DNA from: Pelomonas sp. CA6
GTDB taxonomy: Bacteria; Pseudomonadota; Gammaproteobacteria; Burkholderiales; Burkholderiaceae_C
Direction of reading: 5' to 3'
Assembly (NCBI RefSeq): GCF_022549225.1
Contig: NZ_JAKZFD010000012.1
Location: 1 to 64,000 of the forward strand
Length of the DNA stretch: 64,000 nucleotides
Each line of letters begins with the position of its first letter. Position 1 is the stretch's first letter. This document shows, piece by piece, positions 16,282 through 27,659 of the stretch. The notes under the pieces are model-generated. The model saw only the letters and a program-made list of their open reading frames with translations. It searched no databases and was not told the origin of the DNA. Position numbers and translations under genes: made by a program.

Positions 16282-17520
16282 CTAGCCAACGGTGCGCCCT
16301 CTCAACGAGCGTGGATAGTAGCCGTCCTCGCCAAGCTCCAAAATGCGGTTTGCCCGAGGTAATGCCGCAGCCCCAATTCCCGCCAACTCAGCAGCGCCTA
16401 AGTCAGTCAACCGTCTATGCGGCGATATAAGACCAGACGCGATACATGCTTCGAGCAAGGCCTGGCACTCCTTGGCGCCAAGTCCTGTAGCGTGCGCAAT
16501 TGCGTCTACTCGGTTGATGCCCCGGCCAAGCAGTGCCAACAGGATGATGGTCGCCGTGGACAAGGGCCGGTCAAGAACTTCAGAAAGTGCTCCAGCAATG
16601 CGCGATTGACCTGCAGTCAACAGGACACTGACGGGTGTTCGCGACGCCAGCTCAGGGGGAAAAACGCTGGCAGCCTCCGCGGTAGACGCGCGCCCGGGAA
16701 AGAGCGGCTGCCAGGCCTTCGTAGAGTCCTTCGAGTTCGCCCAGAAGATTCCGGGCACGTTGTTGGGGCATCCGTGCTCGAAGACCAGCAACGCTGCTGA
16801 GCTTCCAAACCCCAAATGCCAACCCCTGAGAGCATGGCTCTCTGCATAGCGTGTGCACAACCGCCGTGCTTGTCGTCGTTGCTCTCGTGGCCAAGGTAGC
16901 CCGTCAAGAGTGGGGCAGTAGCGATGAATCTCCACGTCGGGTTTGCAGGGATGTCGACGCAAATGGCGAACACCTTCTGCTGTACCTGCGTATGCGATGA
17001 CCGTAAAGCGAACCAGCTTGTAGGACCACCAGGACTTGATAGTCGGGTCACTCCACAGCTGGCTTAGGTAAGCGCTGGTTCTCACGCCAGAGCCGATAAG
17101 GTCATCTACGACAACAACGTGGCGAACGCGGCTCTCCAGCAGCTTCTCAATACTTGGTTGCCGGAGCAGTTGGCTTGATCGAGTCCGGCACAGCTGGCGC
17201 ACAACATGTGCGACACGTGCCTCGCTGCCAACATCGCTGCCTGTGGCAACCGAATCCAATCCGGAGCCGCCATTACGAAAGTCCAGGCTGGAGTTGCGAG
17301 GGACTTCTCGTGCTGCATACAGTGCCACTGGTCCTGAACTGCCCTCAGCCAGTTTTTCAATTGCGCGCTGGAGGGTTCGCTCAAATTCCTGGATCGACAC
17401 GAGCGACAGCGCTTCGGTAAGTTGCCGAACCATGGGCCGGTCGACCTCAGCAAACCGTTCAAGCCACGCTCGGCCAGTCGCAGTGAGCAACAGACTCGAC
17501 GAGCGGGGTTCAAACGGCAT
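16282..17520 (-). CDS. Retron effector: phosphoribosyltransferase-like + winged-helix protein
   Basis: 412 aa. The PRPP-binding signature is VVVVDDLIGSGVRTSAYLSQ at about residues 135-154. A C-terminal helix-turn-helix (residues about 340-390; IILLALLGRGINRVDAIAHA) is followed by a short wing. From memory this PRTase-wHTH pairing is the accessory protein of type III retrons. The family role is taken to be a toxin-like effector held in check by the RT-msDNA complex. AGGAGG lies eight bases before ATG 17520. The stop TAG at 16284-16282 lies inside retron stem a1 and its G is the predicted branch point. Substrate and activity are unknown. Confidence 0.85.
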   Translation of the reverse strand: MPFEPRSSSLLLTATGRAWLERFAEVDRPMVRQLTEALSLVSIQEFERTLQRAIEKLAEGSSGPVALYAAREVPRNSSLDFRNGGSGLDSVATGSDVGSEARVAHVVRQLCRTRSSQLLRQPSIEKLLESRVRHVVVVDDLIGSGVRTSAYLSQLWSDPTIKSWWSYKLVRFTVIAYAGTAEGVRHLRRHPCKPDVEIHRYCPTLDGLPWPREQRRQARRLCTRYAESHALRGWHLGFGSSAALLVFEHGCPNNVPGIFWANSKDSTKAWQPLFPGRASTAEAASVFPPELASRTPVSVLLTAGQSRIAGALSEVLDRPLSTATIILLALLGRGINRVDAIAHATGLGAKECQALLEACIASGLISPHRRLTDLGAAELAGIGAAALPRANRILELGEDGYYPRSLRGRTVG

Positions 17521-17610
17521 GCTGAGCGCCTCCTGGCGTCAAACCCGCTATTGGGCAGCGGCCCCGCGCACGCCCCTCCGATTGGACGTCAATAGCCATT
17601 AGCAACTGAC

Positions 17611-17644
17611 AAAAAAGACCCATAGATTTCTCATCTTATGGGTC
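17611..17644 (-). terminator. Rho-independent terminator of gyrB
   Basis: On the minus strand, arms GACCCATA (17644-17637) and TATGGGTC (17624-17617) around a 12-nt loop, followed by six T (17616-17611). It lies 37 bp after the gyrB stop and separates gyrB from the retron. A second copy of TTATGGGTC is at 17658-17666. Confidence 0.85.
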
Positions 17645-17680
17645 TTGGATTCTCACGTTATGGGTCGCCCTACACAGCGA

Positions 17681-20275
<2,595 letters not shown>

Positions 20276-20329
20276 TCAAAAGCACTGAAGCGGGCCGAGG
20301 CCCGCTGTGTGTCGCAAATTTGACGGGGG

Positions 20330-21454
20330 TCAGATGCGCATGGGCATGACCACGTACTTGAAGCCGTTCTGGTCGGGGATGGTGATCAGCGCGCTGGAGG
20401 CACTGTCGTTGAGCTCGACCCGCACCATGTCCTGGCCCATGTTGGACAGCACGTCCATCAGGTAGGTCACGTTGAAGCCGGTCTCGATGCGGTCGCCGCC
20501 GTAGTCGATTTCGATTTCTTCCTTGGCCTCCTCCTGCTCGGCGTTGCTGGAGGCGATGGACAGCAGGCCCGGCTCGAAGGACAGGCGCACGGCCTTGAAC
20601 TTCTCGCTGGTCAGGATCGCGGCGCGCTGCAGCGCGGCCAGCAGCGGCGCGCGGCCGAGGATGACGTGGAAGCGGTGGTTCTTGGGGATGACGCGGTTGT
20701 AGTCGGGGAACTTGCCCTCGACCAGCTTGGTCACGAACTCCATGCCGCTGAAGCTGAACTTGGCCTGGTTGCCGGCAAAGCGCAGTTCGATGGGCTGATC
20801 GTCGGCGTTGTCCTTGCCGCCGTCCTTGAGCAGGCGCATCAGCTCCAGCACGGTCTTGCGCGGCAGGATGACCTCCTGCTTGGGCATCTCGGTGTCCAGC
20901 TCGGCCTGGGCCAGCGCCAGGCGGTGGCCGTCGGTGGCCACCAGGGTCAGGGTCTTGCCCTCGGCGACGAAGAGGATCCCGTTCAGGTAGTAGCGGATGT
21001 CGTGCACCGCCATCGCGAAGTGGACCTGGTTGATCAGGCCCTTCAGCGTCTTCTGCGGCACGCTGAACGCGGGGCCGAAGTCGGCTGCTTCCTGTACCAG
21101 CGGGAAGTCCTCGGCCGGCAGGGTCTGCAGCGTGAAGCGGCTCTTGCCGCCCTGCAGCGTGAGCTTGCTCTGGTTGCTGGAGAGGCTGACCGTCTGGTCG
21201 GCGGGCATGGAGCGCAGGATGTCGATCAGCTTGCGCGCGCCCACGGTGGTGGAGAAATCGCCCGCGTCGCCGTCGAATTCGACCGTGGTGCGCACCTGGA
21301 TCTCCAGGTCGCTGGTGGTCAGCTCCACCTGCGGACCCTGCTTGCGGATCAGCACATTGGCCAGGATGGGCAGGGTGTGGCGGCGCTCCACGATGCCGGA
21401 CACGGCCTGCAGCGCGGCAAGCACTTTGTCCTGGCTGGCTTTCAACACGATCAT
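20330..21454 (-). CDS. dnaN: DNA polymerase III beta sliding clamp
   Basis: 374 aa, three clamp domains. The start MIVLKASQDKVLAALQAVSG at ATG 21454 is conserved and preceded by GGAGAGAGGA. VPQKTLKGLINQVHFAMAVH and YYLNGILFV are clamp signatures; the C-terminus VVMPMRI is canonical. It tethers polymerases and other partners to DNA. It lies 145 bp downstream of dnaA in the usual order. Upstream in-frame codons (to 21526) have no conserved sequence and are not used here. Confidence 0.98.
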   Translation of the reverse strand: MIVLKASQDKVLAALQAVSGIVERRHTLPILANVLIRKQGPQVELTTSDLEIQVRTTVEFDGDAGDFSTTVGARKLIDILRSMPADQTVSLSSNQSKLTLQGGKSRFTLQTLPAEDFPLVQEAADFGPAFSVPQKTLKGLINQVHFAMAVHDIRYYLNGILFVAEGKTLTLVATDGHRLALAQAELDTEMPKQEVILPRKTVLELMRLLKDGGKDNADDQPIELRFAGNQAKFSFSGMEFVTKLVEGKFPDYNRVIPKNHRFHVILGRAPLLAALQRAAILTSEKFKAVRLSFEPGLLSIASSNAEQEEAKEEIEIDYGGDRIETGFNVTYLMDVLSNMGQDMVRVELNDSASSALITIPDQNGFKYVVMPMRI

Positions 21455-21599
21455 GAGGTCCTCTCTCCGCTTCTTGTCAGGCTGCGCCGCACGGCGGCTT
21501 CTGGAGTGAACGCGCGCGCGATGCAACAGCGCGCATTTTCACCCAGGAATGGGGTGTTTCCCGGGGGTGGAAACCAGGGGCCGGGGTTGCGGCGGCGCA

Positions 21600-23165
21600 T
21601 CAGCCCTTGAGCGTCTGTTCCAGCACGTGCAGCTGCTGGTTCAGCTCGGTGTTCTTGTGCCGCTCGCCGCCGATCTTGCGCACCGCGTGCAGCACGGTGG
21701 TGTGGTCGCGGCCGCCGAACAGCTCGCCGATCTCGGGCAGGCTCTTCTGCGTCAGCTCCTTGGCCAGGTACATCGCGATCTGGCGCGGCCGCGCGATGCT
21801 GGCCGGGCGCTTCTTGCTGTACATGTCGGCGACCTTGATCTTGTAGAAGTCGGCCACCGTCTTCTGGATGTTCTCCACCGAGATCTGCCGGTTCTGGATG
21901 GACAGCAGGTCCTTGAGCGCCTCGCGGGCGAGCTGGATGTTGATGTCCTTGTGCGAGAAGCGGCTGTAGGCCAGCACCTTGCGCAGCGCGCCTTCCAGTT
22001 CGCGCACGTTGGCGCGCACGTTCTTCGCGACGAAGAAGGCCACGTCCTCGGGCATGGGCTGGCCCTCGGCCTCGGCCTTCTTCATCAGGATGGCGACGCG
22101 CATCTCCAGCTCGGGCGGCTCGATCGCCACCGTCAGCCCGGAGTCGAAGCGGCTGGTCAGGCGCTCGTCGATGTCCACCAGCCCCTTGGGGTAGGTGTCC
22201 GAGGTCATGATGATGTGCGCGCGCTTGGCCAGCAGGGCCTCGAAGGCGTTGAAGAACTCTTCCTGCGTGCGGTCCTTGCCGGCGAAGAACTGCACGTCGT
22301 CGATCAGCAGCAGGTCCAGCGAGTGGTACTTGGCCTTGAGTTCGTCGAAGGTCTTGCGCTGGTAGTTCTTCACCACGTCGGAGATGAACTGCTCGGCGTG
22401 CAGGTAGAGCACGCGGGCGTCCGGCTTGTCCTTCAGCAGCGCGTTGCCAACGGCGTGGATCAGGTGGGTCTTGCCCAGGCCCACGCCGCCGTAGATGAAC
22501 AACGGGTTGTACATCTGGCCCGGGGCGCCGGCCACGTGCAGCGCGGCGGTGCGCGCCATCTGGTTCGCGCGGCCGGGCACCAGGGTGTCGAAGGTCAGTG
22601 CCGGGTTGATGCGGTGGCGCGTGGCGCTGGGCGGCAGCGTGGCCGCGTTGGCGCCCACGGGCTGCTGCGGCTGCGCCGCCTGCGCCGGCATGGCGGCCTG
22701 GGCGGGTGGCGCGAAGGCGGCGGCGCCCACGGGGCCGTTCACCGTGATGCTGCCCGCGCCTTGGGCGGGCGGGGCCACCGCGGCGGGGCCGGATTGCAGG
22801 CCGTTGTGCTGCAGCACCTGGCCCAGCGTCAGCGCGGGCGCGGCCTGGCGCGGCAGCGGCACGATGGGCTGGCGCGGCGCCAGCGCCAGCTCCAGCCGCG
22901 CGGGGCGGCCGGTGAGTTCACTGAGGATGGCCTCGATGCGGCCGGCGTACTGGCTGCGTATCCAGTCCAGCTTGAAACGGTTGGGCACCCGCAGCGACAC
23001 CAGCAGGCCGCCTTGCGGGCCGTCCGGCTCGATGATGTCGGCCGGCGGCAGCGGGCGGATCCAGGTGTTGAATTGCTGCTCGGGCAGTTCGGTGGCGAGC
23101 CGCTCGCAGCCGCGCTGCCAAAGTGCGGCACCGGCGCCTGCCAACCCAGAGAAGTCTGCGCTCAT
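21600..23165 (-). CDS. dnaA: Chromosomal replication initiator DnaA
   Basis: 521 aa from ATG 23165. Domain I is seen in [20 protein letters not shown]; a Pro/Ala/Gln-rich domain II linker of about 100 residues follows. The AAA+ domain has Walker [10 protein letters not shown] and Walker [11 protein letters not shown]; the DNA-binding signature is [15 protein letters not shown]. It binds DnaA boxes and opens oriC. A DnaA-box-like TTTTCCACA (minus strand) overlaps the start region and a perfect TTATCCACA lies 60 bp upstream, consistent with autoregulation. The start 17 codons into the open frame is chosen because domain I begins there. Confidence 0.98.
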   Translation of the reverse strand: MSADFSGLAGAGAALWQRGCERLATELPEQQFNTWIRPLPPADIIEPDGPQGGLLVSLRVPNRFKLDWIRSQYAGRIEAILSELTGRPARLELALAPRQPIVPLPRQAAPALTLGQVLQHNGLQSGPAAVAPPAQGAGSITVNGPVGAAAFAPPAQAAMPAQAAQPQQPVGANAATLPPSATRHRINPALTFDTLVPGRANQMARTAALHVAGAPGQMYNPLFIYGGVGLGKTHLIHAVGNALLKDKPDARVLYLHAEQFISDVVKNYQRKTFDELKAKYHSLDLLLIDDVQFFAGKDRTQEEFFNAFEALLAKRAHIIMTSDTYPKGLVDIDERLTSRFDSGLTVAIEPPELEMRVAILMKKAEAEGQPMPEDVAFFVAKNVRANVRELEGALRKVLAYSRFSHKDINIQLAREALKDLLSIQNRQISVENIQKTVADFYKIKVADMYSKKRPASIARPRQIAMYLAKELTQKSLPEIGELFGGRDHTTVLHAVRKIGGERHKNTELNQQLHVLEQTLKG

Positions 23166-23649
23166 TGTGGAAAACTTATTCTTCGAGCGGCCGGATTGTA
23201 CGCACACGGGCCGCAAAGGTCTGGGTTATCCACAGTTTTTTAAGTGCGGTCAAGCCCAGGCATTCCCCCGCGCCCGGGCCGTGGTCTACGGGTTTGCATT
23301 GACCCGGCAGGCATTCTTTGATGTAATCGCGGGTTTTCCGGACGCTGGACGCATTCGCGTGGGCGCCCCTCCTGGGTTGACGGTCCCGGCGCTTGAGCCG
23401 GGGCGGGGCCCGTGGCGGTGTGCTTGAGGATTGCGCTGGCGCGGGGCCATAGCGGGCGACGCTGTGGCCGGGTTCGCGGGCGGCGGCGCTGCCGTCAGCC
23501 ACACACCCGGCCAGACTCATCGCCCGGGCGGCCCGCGGATGGGTGCCACCCGAGGGTGGCGTCAGACCCTTCCAGCGCTTGCGTCCACCCGAGTCACCCT
23601 GGCCGAATGGCCGAGCATCAGGGGCCGCCGGCCCATCCAGAGGTTCAGC
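23166..23649. other. dnaA-rpmH intergenic region, candidate oriC/promoter region
   Basis: 484 bp between the divergent dnaA and rpmH genes. It holds one perfect DnaA box (TTATCCACA, 23226-23234) and one 8/9 match (TGTGGAAAA, 23166-23174). A T-run follows the perfect box and a relatively AT-rich stretch covers about 23300-23340. The part toward rpmH is very GC-rich. It must contain the dnaA and rpmH promoters. Whether replication starts here or in the array inside rnpA is open. Confidence 0.55.
23226..23234 (+). promoter_or_regulatory. Perfect DnaA box upstream of dnaA
   Basis: TTATCCACA matches the E. coli consensus exactly and lies 61 bp upstream of the dnaA start. Confidence 0.8.
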
Positions 23650-23784
23650 ATGAAACGCACTTACCAAGGTTCCAAGACCCGCCGCGCCCGTACCCACGGC
23701 TTCCTGGTCCGCATGAAGACCCGTGGCGGTCGCGCCGTGATCAACGCGCGCCGCGCCAAGGGCCGCAAGCGCCTGGCTGTCTAA
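23650..23784 (+). CDS. rpmH: 50S ribosomal protein L34
   Basis: 44 aa, the full normal length: [20 protein letters not shown] through GRKRLAV. It is a very basic component of the large ribosomal subunit. The start is fixed by the conserved MKRTYQ. It is the first gene of the rpmH-rnpA-yidD-yidC cluster; the gap to rnpA is 43 bp. Confidence 0.98.
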   Translation: MKRTYQGSKTRRARTHGFLVRMKTRGGRAVINARRAKGRKRLAV

Positions 23785-23827
23785 GCCTCGCGCTGGCGAC
23801 TCTTTCGAGTCCGTTTCCGACACCACC

Positions 23828-24322
23828 GTGATCGGCCGCATCCAGCGATCGGCCGACTTCGAGCGCGTCCTGGGGCAACCCAGCCGCGCTCGAAGTGCTC
23901 ATTTCGCCGTCCATCATCTGGCGGCGGAGCCCAGCGAGCCACGCAAGCCGAAATCCACAGCAAAGCCTGAGTTATCCACAGGTGATGCACACAACCATGC
24001 ACAGGCTGTGGATGAATCCCCCGCGCCAGCCCCCGAACCCCGGCCTCCGGCGATGCCTCAGCAGGCCTGGCTGGGCATGGTCGTGCCCAAGCGGCACGCG
24101 CGCCGGGCGGTGACCCGCAACCTGCTCAAGCGTCAGATCCGCGGCCTCTTCCAGGCCGAGGGCCGCGCGCTGCCGCCGGGGCTGTGGGTGGTGCGCCTGC
24201 GCGCACCGTTCGACCGCAAACAGTTCGTGAGCGCCCGCTCGGAGGCGCTCAGCGCCGTCGTGCGCGCCGAGCTGCGCCAGCTGCTGGAGCGGCTGCAGCG
24301 CGGCGCGAGCGGGAGAACCTGA
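23828..24322 (+). CDS. rnpA: Ribonuclease P protein component, with internal insertion
   Basis: 164 aa versus about 115-125 usual. N-terminal IQRSADFERVLGQPSRARSA and core GMVVPKRHARRAVTRNLLKR (the RNR-like RNA-binding motif) identify it. About 45 residues rich in Pro/Glu/Ala and His lie between FAVHHL and WLGMVV where most RnpA proteins have a short loop. The DNA of that insertion carries a regular array of DnaA-box-like 9-mers (23951-24015). The start is GTG 23828. It assists the RNase P RNA in tRNA 5' maturation. Extended RnpA proteins are, from memory, common in related Burkholderiales. Confidence 0.95.
   Translation: MIGRIQRSADFERVLGQPSRARSAHFAVHHLAAEPSEPRKPKSTAKPELSTGDAHNHAQAVDESPAPAPEPRPPAMPQQAWLGMVVPKRHARRAVTRNLLKRQIRGLFQAEGRALPPGLWVVRLRAPFDRKQFVSARSEALSAVVRAELRQLLERLQRGASGRT
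23951..24015. promoter_or_regulatory. Array of five DnaA-box-like 9-mers inside rnpA
   Basis: AAATCCACA (23951), TTATCCACA (23972, perfect), TGATGCACA (23983), CCATGCACA (23995) and the inverted TGTGGATGA (24007). Start-to-start spacings are 21, 11, 12 and 12 bp, close to whole helical turns. Four differ from TTATNCACA by 0-2 positions on the same strand; the fifth is reversed with one mismatch. Confidence 0.6.
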
Positions 24323-24325
24323 GCC

Positions 24326-24643
24326 ATGGCGGCGCGGCGTGGTGTGGCTCAGCGCGTCCTGATGGGGGCCGTGCGCGGCTACCAGCTGCTGCTGAGCCCC
24401 TGGCTGCGCGCGGGCTGCCGCTACGCGCCGAGCTGCTCCAGCTATGCGATGCAGGCCTTGCAGCGCCATGGGGCGGCGGCCGGCACTTACATGGCGGTCG
24501 CGCGCATACTGCGCTGCAATCCCTTCTGTCTGGGCGGCCACGATCCCGTGCCCGACAATCCGCCCCGCCTGTTCACGCATCTGCTGCGCCAGCGCAGCGG
24601 ATCCGAGACCTCTTCAACCACCAATACAGAAGCTTCCCCATGA
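24326..24643 (+). CDS. yidD: Membrane protein insertion efficiency factor YidD
   Basis: 105 aa. The whole family signature is present: [20 protein letters not shown], then [16 protein letters not shown] and [16 protein letters not shown] with the conserved Cys residues. It is a small peripheral inner-membrane protein thought to assist YidC-dependent insertion. It starts 3 bp after rnpA and overlaps yidC by four bases (ATGA). Confidence 0.96.
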   Translation: MAARRGVAQRVLMGAVRGYQLLLSPWLRAGCRYAPSCSSYAMQALQRHGAAAGTYMAVARILRCNPFCLGGHDPVPDNPPRLFTHLLRQRSGSETSSTTNTEASP

Positions 24644-26289
24644 CTGATCTACGCCGCACCGTGTTGTGGGTGGTGTTCACCATGTCGCTGGTCCTGCTGT
24701 GGGACGGCTGGCAAAAGCACAACGGCCATCCGTCGCTGTTCAGCCCGGCGCCCGCCCGGCCGGCGGCGAGCGCCGCGTCGGCACCGGCTTCGGCCACGCT
24801 GCCCAACGCGATGGCCGGTGCCCCGGCCGCGCCGGGTGCCGCCACGCCGCCGCCCGCGACGACCCTGCCCGCCAGCCAGTCCGTCACCATCAGCACCGAC
24901 CTGGTCAAGGCCACGCTGGACAGCCGCGGCGGCAGCCTGGTCCGCGTCGAGCTGCTCAAGCACAAGGACGAGACCGACCCCAGCGGGCATGTGGTGGTGA
25001 TCAACCCCAGCCACCAGTACCGTGCCGAGACCGGCCTGGTCGGCGTGGCCGGCGCGCCCAATCACCTGAGCGTGATGAGCGTGGCGGAAGGCCCGCGCGA
25101 ACTGAAGGACGGCAGCGACAGCGTCGTCGTGCGCTTCGAGTCGCCCGAGTCCGCCGGCCTGAAGCTGGCCAAGACCTACACCTTCAAGCGCGGCAGCTAT
25201 GCCGTCGACGTGAAGCACGAGGTGCTCAACACCGGTACCGCCGCCGTGACGCCGCAGCTGTACAAGCAGCTGGTGCGCGACGGCCAGCCCGGCCCGGGCC
25301 AGTCCAGCTTCTATTCCACCTTCACCGGCCCGGCCATCTATACCGACAAGGCCAAGTTCCAGAAGGTCGACTTCAAGGACATCGAAAAGGGCAAGGCCCA
25401 GTTCGAGAAGCAGGCCAGCGACGGCTGGGTGGCCATGGTCCAGCACTACTTCGTGTCGGCCTGGCTGCACAACGAGGCCGGCGCGCGCGAGTTCTACGCC
25501 AAGAGCGTGGGCAACGGCCTGTACTCGGTGGGCACGGTCAGCACGCTGGCCGCGCTGGCGCCAGGCGCGTCCACCGCGGTGAGCGACCTGCTCTATGTCG
25601 GTCCGCAGGAAGAAAAGAAGCTCGCCGCGCTGGCGCCGGGACTGGAGCTGGTCAAGGACTATGGCTGGTTCACCGTGCTGTCCAAGCCGCTGTTCTGGCT
25701 GCTGGACCAGCTGCATGGCCTGCTGGGCAACTGGGGCTGGGCCATCATCGCGCTGGTGGTGCTGCTGAAGGCGGCCTTCTACTGGCTCAATGCCAGCGCC
25801 TACCGCTCGATGGCCAAAATGAAGGCGGTCAACCCGCGCATCATGGAGCTGCGCGAGCGCCTGAAGGACAAGCCGCAGCAGATGCAGCAGGAGATGATGC
25901 GCATCTACCGCGAGGAGAAGGTCAACCCGATCGGCAGCTGCCTGCCCATCTTCCTGCAGATGCCCTTCTTCATCGCGCTGTACTGGGTGCTGCTGTCCAG
26001 CGTGGAAATGCGCCACGCGCCCTGGATCGGCTGGATCACCGACCTGTCGGCCAAGGACCCCTTCTTCGTGCTGCCGCTGCTGATGACGGCGACCAGCCTG
26101 CTGCAGGTCTGGCTGAACCCGACGCCGCCGGATCCCGTGCAGGCCAAGATGATGTGGATCATGCCGCTGGCCTTCAGCGTGATGTTCTTCTTCTTCCCGT
26201 CCGGCCTGGTGCTGTACTGGCTGGTGAACAACATCCTGTCGATCGCCCAGCAATGGGCCATCAACAAGCAGCTGGGCGTGCAGAACTGA
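24640..26289 (+). CDS. yidC: Membrane protein insertase YidC
   Basis: 549 aa, usual for proteobacteria. An N-terminal anchor ([20 protein letters not shown]), a Pro/Ala-rich linker, a periplasmic beta-rich P1 domain, and a C-terminal core of five membrane helices with [20 protein letters not shown] and [17 protein letters not shown]. It inserts membrane proteins alone or with SecYEG. The start ATG overlaps the yidD stop. A strong terminator follows 34 bp after the stop, so mnmE, the usual next gene, is not in the same transcript. Confidence 0.97.
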   Translation: MTDLRRTVLWVVFTMSLVLLWDGWQKHNGHPSLFSPAPARPAASAASAPASATLPNAMAGAPAAPGAATPPPATTLPASQSVTISTDLVKATLDSRGGSLVRVELLKHKDETDPSGHVVVINPSHQYRAETGLVGVAGAPNHLSVMSVAEGPRELKDGSDSVVVRFESPESAGLKLAKTYTFKRGSYAVDVKHEVLNTGTAAVTPQLYKQLVRDGQPGPGQSSFYSTFTGPAIYTDKAKFQKVDFKDIEKGKAQFEKQASDGWVAMVQHYFVSAWLHNEAGAREFYAKSVGNGLYSVGTVSTLAALAPGASTAVSDLLYVGPQEEKKLAALAPGLELVKDYGWFTVLSKPLFWLLDQLHGLLGNWGWAIIALVVLLKAAFYWLNASAYRSMAKMKAVNPRIMELRERLKDKPQQMQQEMMRIYREEKVNPIGSCLPIFLQMPFFIALYWVLLSSVEMRHAPWIGWITDLSAKDPFFVLPLLMTATSLLQVWLNPTPPDPVQAKMMWIMPLAFSVMFFFFPSGLVLYWLVNNILSIAQQWAINKQLGVQN

Positions 26290-26322
26290 GCGCGGCCGCG
26301 CAGTCGTTCACACCTCGGCATG

Positions 26323-26349
26323 AAGCCCCCGCGAGCGGGGGCTTTTTTT
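26323..26349 (+). terminator. Rho-independent terminator after yidC
   Basis: Arms AAGCCCCCGC and GCGGGGGCTT separated by GA, running into seven T. It ends the rpmH-rnpA-yidD-yidC transcript. Confidence 0.92.
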
Positions 26350-26550
26350 CGTCGGTACAAGGACCTTTAATGCGCTGAATGCGGGGCAGAGAGGCTGCCG
26401 CCCGACTCCTCCCGGAAGCGGGCGGCCCAGCGGCCGGACCCGCGGGCTCACGAGAGCGCCGCGGCCGGCCTCCCCCGCGCCATCGCGCGCGCGGGGCGGC
26501 TCCCGCCGCCCCCAGCGTCGGCCCGCTGTGGCCGGCGCATCAATCGCCGA

Positions 26551-27561
26551 TCAGGGGCTGACCAGCATGGACACCACGCCCTTGCTGCCCAGCGAGGCCT
26601 TGCCTCCGGTGGGCGTGGCCTGGATGACGACCACATAGCGCGGCGCCGCACCGGTGCGAGCGATGCTGTAGGCATGCATCGCATAGCTGCCCGCGGCCTT
26701 GCCGGCGGTGCTGGGCACGGCGACGTCGCCCATCGTGTCCAGCCCGGTGCCGCCTGCGGCCAGGGCCGCGCTGACATTGGCCGCGGAGACCGTGAAGCTG
26801 GCCGCCCCGATGGGGTTCAGGGTCAGAGAGCCGTCCGCGTTCACGACGACGTTGTCGTTGGCCTGGGCGTTGACGGCGGCGATATCGCCGGTGGGCGTGC
26901 TGCCGGTGAACTTGCAGTCTTCCGCCACATAGAGCCGCGTGCCGGTCGGGATGTCGCCGAGCTTGGTCAGCGGCGTGCTGGTGTTGGCCAGCATCACCGT
27001 CATGCTCTTGGGATAGCCCGAGACGGTGGCGCCAGAGGCGTCCTGGCGCACCACCGAACATTGCTGGATCAGCTGCCCATCGGCGCCCGGTGCGAGCCAG
27101 CTCAGGTCCGCCGGCAGCACGATGCCGCTCTTCAGGCTGACGGCGCCGCTGCCCAGGGTGATGGTGGTTTCGCCGCCGCCCAGCGCGCCGCGGAAGCTGA
27201 ACGAGCCGATGGCCAGCGCGCCCTGCGTGGCCGACACCGAGGCCACCGCGCCGGTCCCGGACACGGTGGTCGTGTCGTAGAGCGCGTACACGTCATAGCG
27301 GCTGTATGGGAAGCTGGTGCCCGTGCCGCCCGTGCCACCCGTGCCACCCGTGCCACCCGTACCGCCTGTACCGCCTGTACCGCCTGTACCGCCCGTGCCG
27401 CCCGTGCCGCCCGTGCCGCCCGTGCCGCCGGTGCCGCCGGTATTGCCGGACCCATTGCCGGTCGTGCCGCCGGAGCCCGTGTTGTCACTCCCTCCACCGC
27501 CGCAGGCTGCCAGCGTGGCGGCCACGAGCAGGCTCAGTCCGAGGGTCGAAAACTTCTTCAT
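26551..27561 (-). CDS. Putative lipoprotein with Gly-Gly-Thr repeat linker
   Basis: 336 aa from ATG 27561 (an upstream in-frame start at 27585 adds 8 residues). A lipoprotein signal MKKFSTLGLSLLVAATLAAC ends in a lipobox Cys, followed by a Gly/Ser/Asn region and thirteen TGG-type tripeptide repeats, a flexible tether. The C-terminal ~250 residues are Ala/Gly/Thr/Val-rich, probably beta-structured, with one Cys pair (QCSVV, EDCKFT); no family is recognised. It lies convergent to yidC and downstream of the kinase gene. Predicted location is the outer-membrane periplasmic face or the surface. The function is unknown. Confidence 0.75.
   Translation of the reverse strand: MKKFSTLGLSLLVAATLAACGGGGSDNTGSGGTTGNGSGNTGGTGGTGGTGGTGGTGGTGGTGGTGGTGGTGGTGGTGGTGTSFPYSRYDVYALYDTTTVSGTGAVASVSATQGALAIGSFSFRGALGGGETTITLGSGAVSLKSGIVLPADLSWLAPGADGQLIQQCSVVRQDASGATVSGYPKSMTVMLANTSTPLTKLGDIPTGTRLYVAEDCKFTGSTPTGDIAAVNAQANDNVVVNADGSLTLNPIGAASFTVSAANVSAALAAGGTGLDTMGDVAVPSTAGKAAGSYAMHAYSIARTGAAPRYVVVIQATPTGGKASLGSKGVVSMLVSP
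27323..27439 (-). repeat. 13 x 9-bp in-frame tandem repeat
   Basis: Thirteen exact-length 9-bp units (GTGCCGCCC and variants GTGCCACCC, GTACCGCCT on the plus strand) encode the Gly-Gly-Thr linker of the lipoprotein. Copy changes would alter linker length without a frameshift. Confidence 0.95.
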
Positions 27562-27659
27562 TGCCAGTCCTCCTTGGTTGCGCAACGAGGGCTACCGCCA
27601 TCTGGCGTCGCCTTCTTACGCATTCACGAGAACCGGCGCGCAAAAGCGCCATGGTCGGA

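Larger units (their letters stand above)
16095..16306 (-). ncRNA. Retron msr-msd RNA (predicted)
   Basis: Read on the minus strand. The inner a1 stem CGTTGGCTA (16291-16283) pairs with a2 TAGCTAACG (16119-16111), one G-U wobble. An outer extension GTTGAGAGG (16306-16298) pairs perfectly with CCTCTCAAC (16103-16095). The base after a1 is a G (16282) in a TAGC context, the expected branching guanosine as in Ec86. msr hairpins are at 16270-16247 (arms ACCTGTG/CACAGGT) and 16245-16223. The msd is a long hairpin at 16203-16137. The RNA overlaps the last codons of the effector and the first codons of the RT. The structure is seen directly; reverse transcription is inferred. Confidence 0.85.
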
